From Chroococcidiopsis thermalis PCC 7203 (lineage in GTDB: Bacteria; Cyanobacteriota; Cyanobacteriia; Cyanobacteriales; Chroococcidiopsidaceae), in NCBI RefSeq assembly GCF_000317125.1, contig NC_019695.1, positions 2,778,336 to 2,842,335 on the forward strand: a stretch of 64,000 nt of DNA. Reading direction: 5' to 3'. The translations under genes were made by a program, and so were the position numbers. Positions 9,181 through 17,545 of this stretch are shown one piece after another (the first letter of the stretch is position 1; the number at the start of each line of letters is the position of its first letter). A model generated the notes under the pieces. The model saw nothing but the letters and a program-made list of their open reading frames with translations, did not search any database and was not told the DNA's origin.

Positions 9181-9290
9181 TCGGTTCTGCTTGCTGATGA
9201 TTGGATAGGAAAGCTCGCATAGCATTCCGATAAATTCTGAAAAATCAACCAGAAATCATCAGAGATTTAACAATTCTTCTGCTGCTCTAA

Positions 9291-9382
9291 TATAGCAATC
9301 CTATTTGATTCATGAACGTGGAGCAGGTTTCTAGCCTGCGGCAGGCTAGAAACCTACTGTACAAATCATTTAGAACTGCTAT
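9291..9382 (-). repeat. MITE-like dispersed repeat, copy B (full length)
   Basis: 92 bp with ends TATAGCAAT and its near inverse AACTGCTATA. The centre is a strong hairpin built from GGTTTCTAGCCTGC and GCAGGCTAGAAACC. It lies in the 380-bp gap after the outer-membrane protein gene and is inverted relative to copies A and C. I see no other element in this gap. Confidence 0.85.
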
Positions 9383-9561
9383 ATCTGATTTCAGTAAAAT
9401 ATTTCAGAAAATATTTCTATCAGTTTAGATACACAACGAGAGAAGTCAAAAATACATAACTTGCGGTATAAACGGCTAAACAAGCTATCAGTTAGCTTGG
9501 GAAATATATTGCCTCAGATGTAGCAGTATGAGCGTGCGCCGAATTCAAACGAGGTAGTCAT

Positions 9562-12500
9562 ATGTGGGAAATAGCAGAAATAGCAGGGCATGGTTTCAAT
9601 AACTATTGGCTAGCACAAATTATTACGGAAGAAATTCTCACTCCCGAAGAAGCTGCCGCAGTCTTTTCGGGTCCACAATTCTTAGTGGCATTGTTTGCGG
9701 GTGTAGTGATGGCATTTGCTTTCCAACTCCTGTTAACTAACTTTACAGTCGCTTTAGGTATTTCCGCGTTAGGTGGGGGGGATGCCGACGATACAGATAA
9801 TTTAGGTAGCACAGTTCGTAAAATCTCGACCGCAGTAGGTCTTTTGGCTTTAACAACTGGCGGCGTGGCTCTATTCGTTGCCAGTTTTTTAGCTGTGAAA
9901 CTTAGTTTAGTCAGCAGTGCGGTATTAGGGGCAATTATTGGGGTAGTTATTTGGTCTACCTATTTTTCTATCCTGTTGTGGTTAGGCTCAACTACAGTTG
10001 GTTCGCTGATCGGTTCTTTAGTCAGCACTGCTACCTCTGGCTTTCAAGGACTGGTAGGGACAGCAACCGCAGCTTTAGGCGCTAATGTAGCCAAGAATCA
10101 AGCTGTATCCACAGCTGAAGCGATCGCCGCCGCAGTTCGGCAAGAATTCACTACAGGACTCGACTCAGACGCGATCGGTAAGACTCTACAAAAGTCTTTG
10201 GGAAATTTACAACTACCGCAACTGAATTTAGACGAAATTCGCGGTCAGTTTGAAAATATCCTCAAAAACTCCGATCTAAAATCTGTGGCTGATAGCGACG
10301 TATTACGTAACATTAACCGCGAGACATTTGCAGATTTAGTCAGCGATCGCACGGATTTATCCAAACAAGATGTGAATCGGATTGTAGACCAGTTGCAAGG
10401 CGTTTGGCAGCAAGCGATCGGTACAGGCGAAGTAGATCCGCAAGCTCAATTAAGTCAATTTATTAAAGAAGCTTCTCCCGAACAACTCAATTCCAGCGAA
10501 CTCAGCGAAAAACTGGAACAACTGGTACAAACAAGTCAATCGAATGGGAAGCAAAGCAACGGTTGGGGAAATCGAGCTGTGCAATTGGGTGTGAGCGCCC
10601 TCACCACCGCAGTACTCGAAAGAACCAATCTGGCTGGAATTGATGTGGAAAATATTTCTGGTCAACTGCAAAAATTCATCGATAAGTTGCCAGAAGTAGA
10701 CCGAGACAAGATTTCCGGTCAATTACAGCAATTTAAACAGCAGGTGCAACAGCAAGCGCAAAAACTACCAGAATTGCCAAACAGCGCCATCCGCAGCGAT
10801 GTAGACGATTATCTGCTGAAATCTTACCCGTGGCATCTCAACCGCGAAACGATTAAGCAAGAATTTAGAGACGTTATCTACGATCCGCAAGCAGATCCAG
10901 GTAAAGTTAAACAAGAGCTAGAGCAGCTAGATAAAGATTATTTCACACAAAAACTGAATCAACGCGGCGATCTACTTGAGAACAAAGTCCAAGAAGTTGC
11001 CCAGCAATTAGAAGAGATCCGCACCGAGATTTTAGCTACGGTTTCTGCTGGTGCGTCACAAGCGCAATCGCAAGACCTGCGTAGCCGTGTAGAAAATTAT
11101 CTGCGTTCGACTGGTAAGGAAGAACTAAATCCTGAAGGAATTGAGCGCGACTTCCAAACTCTTCTAGAAGATCCAGAAGCGGGTGTGGAAACACTCAGCG
11201 ATCGCCTATCGCAATTTGACCGCGATACTTTGACTCAACTGCTCAAACAACGCCAGGATATTAGCGAAGAGGAAGCAAATAATATTGTCGGTCAACTCGA
11301 AAGCACTCGCGATCGCGTTGTCAACAAAGCCAAAGAATTGCAAGAACAGGCGCAAGCTAAAGCAGCAGAAGTAAGGCAGAAAGTAGAAGAGTATCTTCGC
11401 AATACTAATAAAGAAGAACTCAACCCTGAAGGCATCGAGCGCGATTTCCGCACCTTGCTAGAAGATCCGCAAGTGGGAATTTCTGTATTACGCTCAAGAT
11501 TATCGCAGTTCGATCGCGAAACGTTAGTAGCATTACTATCGCAACGTCAAGATTTGAGCGAGGAGCAAATAAATCAAACTCTCGATCGCTTAGAATCAGT
11601 CCGCGATAATATCTTACAAGCACCGCAACAGCTCACAGGCAAGGCCAAAGAGCAATACGACAAAACGACAACGGCGATTTCTAAATATCTGCGTAACACC
11701 AACCTAGAAGAACTCAATCCTGAAGGCATCCAGCAGGATTTACGTAAAGTATTGGAAGATCCTCAAGAGGGAGCCATAGCATTACGCGATCGCTTGTCTC
11801 GCGTCGATCGGGAAACCTTGGTGAAACTACTGTCGCAACGGCAAGACTTGAGTGAAGAACAAGTCAACCGCGCGATCGACTCTGTAGAAGAAGCAATTAA
11901 CAGCATTGTGCAAGCACCACGCCGTTTGGCAAGCCGCGTCCAACAGCAGGCGATCGATTTTGAGACAACTTTAGAAGGTTACTTGCGGAATACGAATAAA
12001 GAAGAACTCAATCCCGATAGCATTAAGCGCGACTTGCAACTATTGCTTAACGATCCTCGTGCTGGATTAGGTAGTTTGGGCGATCGCCTCTCGCACTTCG
12101 ATCGTTCGACGATTGTGGCTTTACTGTCTCAAAGAGAAGATATTTCGGAAGAAGAAGCAAATCAAATTGTCGATCGCATCCTGACTGTACGTAACTCTGT
12201 TGCCGAGCAAATTGAGAAAATTCAGCGTAGCGTACAGTCTGTTATCGACTCAGTTTTCGATCGCATTCGCAGCTACCTCAACTCGCTAGAGCGTCCCGAA
12301 CTCAACTACGAGGGAATTCAGCAAGACTTCACCACCTTGTTTGACGATCCGCAAGCGGGATTTGATGCTCTACGCAATCGCTTGAGCCAATTCGATCGCG
12401 ACACACTAATCGCCGTGTTGAGTTCTCGCGAAGATATTTCCCCAGCCGATGCCGAGCGGATTGTGGGTCAAATTGAAGGTACGCGCGATCGAGTGCTGCA

Positions 12501-12696
12501 TCAAGCCGAACGCATTCAGCAAGAAACGCAAAAACGGCTGGAAGCTTTGAAACAACAAGCACAGGCAACAGCAGTAGAAACCAAAAAAGCCGCATCTGGT
12601 GCAGCTTGGTGGTTGTTTGGTACGGCTTTGACTTCTCTTGTCGCATCTGCGATCGCCGGAGCGTTAGCCGTGAACGGGATCGGTGGATTGTTTTAA
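9562..12696 (+). CDS. Large membrane protein with six 98-residue repeats
   Basis: 1044 residues. Three membrane segments lie near residues 38-68, 88-112 and 115-145 (FLVALFAGVVMAFAFQLLL; VGLLALTTGGVALFVASFLAV; LGAIIGVVIWSTYFSILLWL), and one more at the C-terminus (WWLFGTALTSLVASAIAGAL). Between them lie about six helical repeats of 98 residues (DNA period 292-296 bp, starting near 10798, 11090, 11384, 11680, 11973 and 12269). Each carries YLRNTNKEELNPEGI, then LLEDPQ, then RLSQFDRETLVALLSQRQD and LSEEQ. A degenerate half-repeat is near residue 250. The repeats are rich in Glu, Gln and Arg and should form a long helical domain. I do not recognise a named family. The start has GAGG eight bases upstream. 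Confidence 0.88.
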   Translation: MWEIAEIAGHGFNNYWLAQIITEEILTPEEAAAVFSGPQFLVALFAGVVMAFAFQLLLTNFTVALGISALGGGDADDTDNLGSTVRKISTAVGLLALTTGGVALFVASFLAVKLSLVSSAVLGAIIGVVIWSTYFSILLWLGSTTVGSLIGSLVSTATSGFQGLVGTATAALGANVAKNQAVSTAEAIAAAVRQEFTTGLDSDAIGKTLQKSLGNLQLPQLNLDEIRGQFENILKNSDLKSVADSDVLRNINRETFADLVSDRTDLSKQDVNRIVDQLQGVWQQAIGTGEVDPQAQLSQFIKEASPEQLNSSELSEKLEQLVQTSQSNGKQSNGWGNRAVQLGVSALTTAVLERTNLAGIDVENISGQLQKFIDKLPEVDRDKISGQLQQFKQQVQQQAQKLPELPNSAIRSDVDDYLLKSYPWHLNRETIKQEFRDVIYDPQADPGKVKQELEQLDKDYFTQKLNQRGDLLENKVQEVAQQLEEIRTEILATVSAGASQAQSQDLRSRVENYLRSTGKEELNPEGIERDFQTLLEDPEAGVETLSDRLSQFDRDTLTQLLKQRQDISEEEANNIVGQLESTRDRVVNKAKELQEQAQAKAAEVRQKVEEYLRNTNKEELNPEGIERDFRTLLEDPQVGISVLRSRLSQFDRETLVALLSQRQDLSEEQINQTLDRLESVRDNILQAPQQLTGKAKEQYDKTTTAISKYLRNTNLEELNPEGIQQDLRKVLEDPQEGAIALRDRLSRVDRETLVKLLSQRQDLSEEQVNRAIDSVEEAINSIVQAPRRLASRVQQQAIDFETTLEGYLRNTNKEELNPDSIKRDLQLLLNDPRAGLGSLGDRLSHFDRSTIVALLSQREDISEEEANQIVDRILTVRNSVAEQIEKIQRSVQSVIDSVFDRIRSYLNSLERPELNYEGIQQDFTTLFDDPQAGFDALRNRLSQFDRDTLIAVLSSREDISPADAERIVGQIEGTRDRVLHQAERIQQETQKRLEALKQQAQATAVETKKAASGAAWWLFGTALTSLVASAIAGALAVNGIGGLF
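10790..12560 (+). repeat. Coding tandem repeat, period about 294 bp
   Basis: Six in-frame copies inside the 1044-residue membrane protein gene. The first copy is the most diverged (YLLKSYPWHLNRETI in place of YLRNTNKEELNPEGI). Spacing differs by only a few codons and falls in the linkers between copies. Confidence 0.85.
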
Positions 12697-12731
12697 AGTT
12701 TCCACTGGAATTTTGAAATTGGAGCAAAAAA

Positions 12732-13466
12732 ATGACTTTAGGCTACCACAGACGAGCAGTAGGCACATTTGAGCGGCGTAAAGATGCGGAACGCGCCCTG
12801 AATGAATTAAAGCATTCTGGTTTTGGGATGGGTCGGGTTTCCATCATCGCCCAAGATGCAGACAGCAAACCTGATATTGCTGGTGTAGATGTAGAAGATC
12901 GCGATCGCGTCGGGAACAAAGCCGATGAAGGTGCTGCTACTGGAGCGGTGACAGGCGGAGTTTTAGGCGGACTGACTGGTTTATTGGTCGGACTAGGCAC
13001 TTTAGCAATTCCTGGTGTTGGTCCAGTGATGCTAGCGGGCGAAGTTGCTACAGCCCTGGCTACGACTGCGGCTGGTGGTGCGATTGGTGCGGCTGCGGGC
13101 GGTTTGCTAGGCGCACTAATTGGCTTGGGGATTCCCGAGGAAAGAGCCAAAGTTTACAGCGATCGCGTTTCTAGAGGACATTATTTAGTTATTGTGGATG
13201 GCACTGACGACGAAATCGCCCACGCAGCCAGAATTCTTGGCGGTGGCGGGATTCAAGAATGGGGTGTATATAACAACCCAAATGCGACCACTACCCGTAC
13301 CGATGTTGTGACTGATGTAGCGCGGATAAATTCGACTAGACCGGCTTACCGCACCGAAGGCATTGTCGATAACGTCAATACAGCTAACCCCACATACCGC
13401 ACCGAAGGTAGTGTTGACGATGCTCCTGAAGTCATTATTGTCGATCGTCGGGACGAGACTCACTGA
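12732..13466 (+). CDS. General stress protein 17M-type domain protein
   Basis: 244 residues. Residues 5-45 match the GSP17M/YflT-type domain: AVGTFERRKDAERALNELKHSGFGMGRVSIIAQD. Then comes a glycine/alanine-rich hydrophobic stretch at about 70-135 (GAVTGGVLGGLTGLLVGLGTLAIPGVG and GGAIGAAAGGLLGALIGLGIP), which could form a membrane hairpin. The region SDRVSRGHYLVIVDGTDDEIAHAARILG repeats the alpha/beta character, and the C-terminus has two similar segments (RPAYRTEGIVDNV and NPTYRTEGSVDDA). It follows the repeat protein by 35 bases, with GGAGC as a possible ribosome site, so co-transcription is likely. The biochemical role is unknown; the family is linked to general stress. Confidence 0.85.
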   Translation: MTLGYHRRAVGTFERRKDAERALNELKHSGFGMGRVSIIAQDADSKPDIAGVDVEDRDRVGNKADEGAATGAVTGGVLGGLTGLLVGLGTLAIPGVGPVMLAGEVATALATTAAGGAIGAAAGGLLGALIGLGIPEERAKVYSDRVSRGHYLVIVDGTDDEIAHAARILGGGGIQEWGVYNNPNATTTRTDVVTDVARINSTRPAYRTEGIVDNVNTANPTYRTEGSVDDAPEVIIVDRRDETH

Positions 13467-13551
13467 GAACCAGCATAGTATTGACTAATGGGTGGAAGGA
13501 CATACTGTCAGTGCGATACTATAGCGATTCTCGTTATGATGCGATACATTC

Positions 13552-13579
13552 GTAGGGGCGCACAGCTGTGCGCCCCTAC
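13552..13579. repeat. 28-bp perfect palindrome, core CACAGCTGTG
   Basis: Outer arms GTAGGGGCG / CGCCCCTAC around the core CACAGCTGTG. An identical copy is at 39025-39052 and a slightly mismatched one at 39728-39755. Confidence 0.9.
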
Positions 13580-13628
13580 AGATCTTGTATTTCATCGAAT
13601 TGAAAAAGGCTATATCTCGCTCGGAAAC

Positions 13629-13711
13629 TATAGCAGTTCTAAATGATTTGTAAAGTAGGCTTTTAGCCTGCGGCAGGCTAGAAGCCTGCTCCACGTTCAT
13701 GAATCAAAACT
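13629..13711 (+). repeat. MITE-like dispersed repeat, copy C (right end lost)
   Basis: Starts ATAGCAGTTCTAAATG and contains the full central hairpin TTTTAGCCTGCGGCAGGCTA, then CTCCACGTTCATGAATCAAA, after which the similarity ends. It sits just downstream of rpsU in the 264-bp gap that also holds a 28-bp palindrome. Confidence 0.85.
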
Positions 13712-13730
13712 GAAATTTCAGACAGCTAGC

Positions 13731-13919
13731 TTAGTAGCGGGAACGTCTTTTCCGCTGCTTATGCTTAGCGAGTTCCTTACGTTTATGTTTTTCAATTGGC
13801 GTTTCAAAGTGACGATGTTTCTTGATGTCTAAAAAAATCCCTGCTTTAGAAACTTCGCGCTTAAATCGACGCAAGGCTGACTCAATTCCTTCATTTTCAC
13901 CCAAAATAATTTGTGCCAT
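13731..13919 (-). CDS. rpsU: 30S ribosomal protein bS21
   Basis: 62 residues, highly basic. It begins [22 protein letters not shown] and ends in a lysine/arginine-rich tail, the standard bS21 pattern. bS21 is a late-binding small-subunit protein involved in initiation. It lies directly downstream of an RRM protein gene on the same strand, the classic cyanobacterial rbp-rpsU arrangement, with a terminator-like hairpin between them. GAGGAG upstream of the ATG supports the start. Confidence 0.95.
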   Translation of the reverse strand: MAQIILGENEGIESALRRFKREVSKAGIFLDIKKHRHFETPIEKHKRKELAKHKQRKRRSRY

Positions 13920-13986
13920 CTATTCTCCTCTCAATTGAGTAAGTTAGGATAGAATTTGGGCAATTTATCCTGAAATTAAGTTGTTA

Positions 13987-14017
13987 GCAAAAAAGGGTAG
14001 ACTCCCGATCTACCCTT
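13987..14017 (-). terminator. Rho-independent terminator between RRM gene and rpsU
   Basis: On the minus strand the stem AAGGGTAGA pairs with TCTACCCTT across a seven-base loop and runs directly into a T-run. It lies 33 bases after the RRM gene and 68 bases before rpsU. It could act as a partial terminator that lowers rpsU read-through. Confidence 0.8.
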
Positions 14018-14049
14018 AAACCTTAGAGTTAAATTATCTGTCTTAAAGC

Positions 14050-14346
14050 TTAGTAGCGACTAGAGAAATTACCTCTGCGATTACCACCGAATGAGCTTCT
14101 GTCTTCTCTAGGCTTTGCCTTATTAACCTTCAGGTTGCGCCCCATCCATTCAGCACCATCAAGAGCATCAATGGCAGCTGTTTCTTCAGTATCTGTATCC
14201 ATTTCCACAAAAGCAAAACCGCGCATCCGACCAGTTTCGCGATCGGTTGGGAGTTGCACCCGCTTTACAGAACCGTACTCTGCAAAAGCAGCACTGAGGT
14301 CTTCTTGCGTTACCTCGTATGATAAATTGCCGACATATATAGACAT
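14050..14346 (-). CDS. RRM-type RNA-binding protein
   Basis: 98 residues with a single RNA-recognition motif: RNP2 is IYVGNL at residues 3-8 and RNP1 is RGFAFVEM at about 43-50. A short glycine/arginine tail (FGGNRRGNFSSRY) follows, as in the cold-induced cyanobacterial Rbp proteins. These bind single-stranded RNA, and many are cold-regulated through a long leader. The leader here (14347-14450) is long enough for that, but no element can be proved by eye. A second, tail-less RRM gene is at 19174-19443. Confidence 0.93.
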   Translation of the reverse strand: MSIYVGNLSYEVTQEDLSAAFAEYGSVKRVQLPTDRETGRMRGFAFVEMDTDTEETAAIDALDGAEWMGRNLKVNKAKPREDRSSFGGNRRGNFSSRY

Positions 14347-14771
14347 ATGATTGTCTCCAAAATCAAAAGGTGTAGAGATTTAGATTTCGGAGAGAAGCCT
14401 GTTAATGTTAAAAACAAACGATATAACCGAATTTTAGTCTCACCCACTATACTAGCGCACTATTGAACTCTCGCACGAGAGCGATCGCGTTGGAATGGGT
14501 GTATTGAATACATTTTAGTTAGTGATAAAAGACCTTCGCCATATTTTAACAAGCTGTGTAGACGCTCCCTCCGGCATCGCTAGATGTATGCGCTCAAAAG
14601 CCTTTGATGCTTTGTTTTGTGGAACTTTGCTCTTGATTTATCTAGTTGGGATCTAGTCAAAAGATAGATAACTCCGATTGAGTGCGGTCAAGACTAGTCG
14701 TTGAAATATTCAAGCAGATCGACAGAAATATTTTGTTATAATAATTTACATACGCTTACACGAGGGCATCC
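14347..14771. other. Leader of RRM gene and spacer
   Basis: About 425 bases without an annotated gene. The part next to the RRM gene probably forms its 5' leader. No clear hairpin, repeat or tRNA is visible in the rest. Confidence 0.5.
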
Positions 14772-14951
14772 ATGCGCTACACCGATAAAGAAGGGAATAC
14801 CCTCAACCTGAATGAATGTATGACTGCCGATAGCTTCTTGATGGAGCCTGACGTTTATACCTGCGAACCACTGGAAATGCATTTCAACCAAAACGGAGAT
14901 CTCAAAGCCGGAAAGAGACCGAAGAAAGCAGTAGTTAGCAAATCTTTGTAG
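14772..14951 (+). CDS. Small hypothetical protein
   Basis: 59 codons starting MRYTDKEGNTLNLNECMTAD and ending KPKKAVVSKSL-like basic residues (GKRPKKAVVSKSL). Codon use looks ordinary and the protein has an acidic front and a basic tail. GAGGG lies a few bases before the ATG. I do not recognise a family. It precedes nblA on the same strand by 113 bases. Confidence 0.55.
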   Translation: MRYTDKEGNTLNLNECMTADSFLMEPDVYTCEPLEMHFNQNGDLKAGKRPKKAVVSKSL

Positions 14952-15064
14952 TGGCGATTAGCTCAGTATGACAATAGCGAGCGAACTAGGTATCTAACCT
15001 CAGACAAAGATATCTAGCTAGACTCTATCTTCTAGTTTTCGCCCCAGTGGGGCAGGAGTCAGCG

Positions 15065-15244
15065 ATGAATCAGCCCATTAAATTATCTATAGAGCAAGAA
15101 TTTAGCCTCAGAAGCTTTGCCGACCAAGTGCAGCAGATGTCCCGCGAACAAGCCCAGGAATTTTTGATTGTGCTGCATAAGCAGATGATAATTCAGAAAA
15201 CAATGTACCAGGAATTTCTGAAGCATGAGTGGCATCTGGACTAG
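15065..15244 (+). CDS. nblA: Phycobilisome degradation protein NblA
   Basis: 59 residues, the usual NblA length. The typical pattern is present: [40 protein letters not shown], and the C-terminal FLKHEWHLD. NblA is a small helical adaptor that recruits Clp protease to phycobiliproteins when nitrogen or sulfur is short. The ATG at 15065 is preferred over an upstream in-frame GTG because GGAG lies just before it. A second nblA is at 21447-21656. A promoter responding to nutrient state is expected but I cannot place it. Confidence 0.93.
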   Translation: MNQPIKLSIEQEFSLRSFADQVQQMSREQAQEFLIVLHKQMIIQKTMYQEFLKHEWHLD

Positions 15245-15268
15245 GATCGCGCTTTTGGGGCAGAGCTG

Positions 15269-15694
15269 GTGAGAAAGCGCCTCCAAAACCTCTATCTACC
15301 TGCTTTATCCAATATATCTGGTGGTAATTCAATCTCTTTTGAAGCTGTGCGGCTACAGCTATTAGCCAACAATCGGGTACAGATTTGGGCTAATGCCAAT
15401 CTAAGCAACGGCGAACTCGTGCCGATTAGTCTGAGTGTAACCATAACCATCGAGCGACGATGCCGCCTTGCTTTTTGCCAGCCGAAGTTTGAAGCAGATA
15501 GCGTACCAGAATCTCGACGAGAAATCTCTCAAACCCTAAGCATCATATTGGTAGAAATTTTAGATCGCATGGTCGATTTGGATCGCTTCGATCTCGATGG
15601 CATCACGCTCCGACTCAACCAATTGGAAACCCAAGAAAAACTATTGATTTTCAGCGGCTACGCCCAAATTGAGCGCATCCCCGCCAACTCCTAG
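15269..15694 (+). CDS. DUF2993 (LmeA-like) protein, C-terminal part only
   Basis: 141 residues from a GTG. The translation resembles the C-terminal half of cyanobacterial DUF2993 proteins: LQLLANNRVQIWANANLSNG, then DRFDLDGITLRLNQLE and LLIFSGYAQIERIP. Whole members are usually 230 residues or more, so the N-terminal half seems to be missing. It lies 24 bases after nblA and in the same reading frame, separated by nblA's single TAG. It may be a truncated gene. The family assignment is from memory and moderate. Confidence 0.6.
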   Translation: MRKRLQNLYLPALSNISGGNSISFEAVRLQLLANNRVQIWANANLSNGELVPISLSVTITIERRCRLAFCQPKFEADSVPESRREISQTLSIILVEILDRMVDLDRFDLDGITLRLNQLETQEKLLIFSGYAQIERIPANS

Positions 15695-15769
15695 TTTGCT
15701 AGTAAATCACGTGCTGACATGCATCAGTGCTTTAACTGGTAGCGTCGATTCTGTCAGAGGATCGTAGCC

Positions 15770-17293
15770 TCACTGCTGGGTAATTCGCTCTCTTGCTAAA
15801 GTGCGGTATTCCCAGAAATGCTCTCCAGCCGCACACAGCCCCAGATACATATTCAGAACTTGAGGTTTGGTACGCACGATTACCCACAACTGTCGCCAAA
15901 ATTGCGCCCGAATTTCAGCTCGTCGCCAGCCCTGATGCCAGATTAATTGCGCTAATAGCCGCAGCCCTTTGCCTGGAGCAAAGTACATACTCTGTCTTCT
16001 TCCAGTAGGGGGAACAATGTTAAGGCATTGCTCAAAACAGCGCTTGAGATAGTTTGCGGGTTCGTACAACGTCCAGAAGCCTTCTACATACTCTCTAGCA
16101 ATTTCAGCAACTGGTCGAGTGGGGATGAAATTCATCAACGTGTTTTGATCCCCGACTGGGGTGATACCGATGCCCTCTAATAAACGCTGTTCTGCTTTCA
16201 GCCGATTCCAAAGGGCAGTATTAGGCAAGGCTTGCAAAATTCCCAGCATCGGTTGAGGAATACTAGTTTGTTCCACAAATGCTTGAATTCGTTCTCCAGC
16301 GCCCGAGCGTTCTCCGTCAAAGCCCAGGATAAAACCTGCGTAAATCAATAATCCTGCCTCATTAATCTTGCGACAGGCTTCTATTAGCGGGTTACGGGTA
16401 TTTTGCAACTTGCGAGTGGTTTGCAGGCTATCAGTATCTGGAGTTTCGATACCAAGAAAGACGGCGTAGAACCCTGCTTCTTGCATGAGTTGTAGCAGTT
16501 CATCATCCTCTGCTAGGTTAACCGAGGCTTCAGTGATGAATGTGAAGGGATAGCTGCGTTCCTTCATCCAAGGAATCAATTCTCGTAGGAACCGTTTGAC
16601 ATTGCGCTGATTCCCAATAAAATTGTCGTCAACGATGAAAAGCGACCCCCGCCAGCCTAAGTCGTAGAGATTTTGCAACTCTGCTAAGGTCTGACTTGGT
16701 TCCTTAGTGCGCGGTTTACGACCATAAAGCGTGATAATGTCACAGAATTCGCAGTTGAAGGGGCAGCCGCGAGAAAACTGAATTGCCATCATGAAGTAGG
16801 CATCCCGCTGGAGCAGATCGAAGCGGGGAATCGGGCTAGTGGTAACGTCAGGCTTCTCGGTAGCGCGAAATATTCCTTGTTGTTGACCTTGGGAAAGTGC
16901 TTCTAGAAATTGCGGGATAGTTAGCTCGCCTTCATCCAGTACCAAATAATGCGCTCCAGAGGCGAGGGCATCTTGAGGAACTGAAGTTGGATATGGTCCC
17001 CCCACTGCCACCTTCTTGCCCAACCGTACAGCTTTTTGAATCAGGGCGTGGAAGTCCGGTTTCTGAACCAGCATGGCAGAAAGAATAACCATGTCGCACC
17101 ACTGCCAATCGCCATCTGTTTCCTGGTTGACATTACGGTCATAAAACCTAATTTCCCAATCCTTTGGCAGCATTGCTGCAACTGTAATAATTCCCAATGG
17201 CGGAATGACTGCTTTGAGTCCAGCCATTTCCATACAGCGATCGTAAGACCAGAAAGACTGGGGAAAACAAGGGTAGAGCAAGAGTGCCTTCAT
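15770..17293 (-). CDS. B12-binding domain radical SAM protein (DUF4070 type)
   Basis: 507 residues. Residues 1-140 form a cobalamin-binding Rossmann-like domain (KALLLYPCF, IPPLGIITVAAMLP, VAVGGPYPT). Residues 165-380 form a radical SAM domain with cysteines 177, 181 and 184 in CPFNCEFC, followed by GSLFIVDDNFIGN and GFYAVFLGIETPD. The C-terminal 110 residues, including EYVEGFWTLYEPANYLKRC, are DUF4070-like. Such enzymes usually methylate carbon or otherwise modify lipids or pigments; the substrate here is unknown. It is convergent with the DUF2993 fragment. A short remnant of a paralogue is at 22077-22214. Confidence 0.9.
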   Translation of the reverse strand: MKALLLYPCFPQSFWSYDRCMEMAGLKAVIPPLGIITVAAMLPKDWEIRFYDRNVNQETDGDWQWCDMVILSAMLVQKPDFHALIQKAVRLGKKVAVGGPYPTSVPQDALASGAHYLVLDEGELTIPQFLEALSQGQQQGIFRATEKPDVTTSPIPRFDLLQRDAYFMMAIQFSRGCPFNCEFCDIITLYGRKPRTKEPSQTLAELQNLYDLGWRGSLFIVDDNFIGNQRNVKRFLRELIPWMKERSYPFTFITEASVNLAEDDELLQLMQEAGFYAVFLGIETPDTDSLQTTRKLQNTRNPLIEACRKINEAGLLIYAGFILGFDGERSGAGERIQAFVEQTSIPQPMLGILQALPNTALWNRLKAEQRLLEGIGITPVGDQNTLMNFIPTRPVAEIAREYVEGFWTLYEPANYLKRCFEQCLNIVPPTGRRQSMYFAPGKGLRLLAQLIWHQGWRRAEIRAQFWRQLWVIVRTKPQVLNMYLGLCAAGEHFWEYRTLARERITQQ

Positions 17294-17545
17294 ATACGAA
17301 GTTTCCTTGTATGGACTGGATTTTAAGTTTGAAGAAGCGCGATCGCATCAGTGATTTCTACTTCTGATTCTGATGGGAATAGGAAAGCCTTTGACACTAC
17401 AATCAATAATGGTTTCAGATACTTGCTTTAGATTAACGTAAGTGCAACTTCTACCTGCTACACTTAGCATTTTACTGAAATCAAGCCCGAGTTCGGCAGG
17501 CAACATAGCATTAGCCTCTGCAACAAGCTAAGATTCGAGTGCGCG

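Noticed and set aside
12743-13150. 135-codon antisense frame with Pro/Ala/Ser-rich product
   Set aside because: Shadow of the glycine/alanine-rich GSP17M gene; composition is explained by the real frame.
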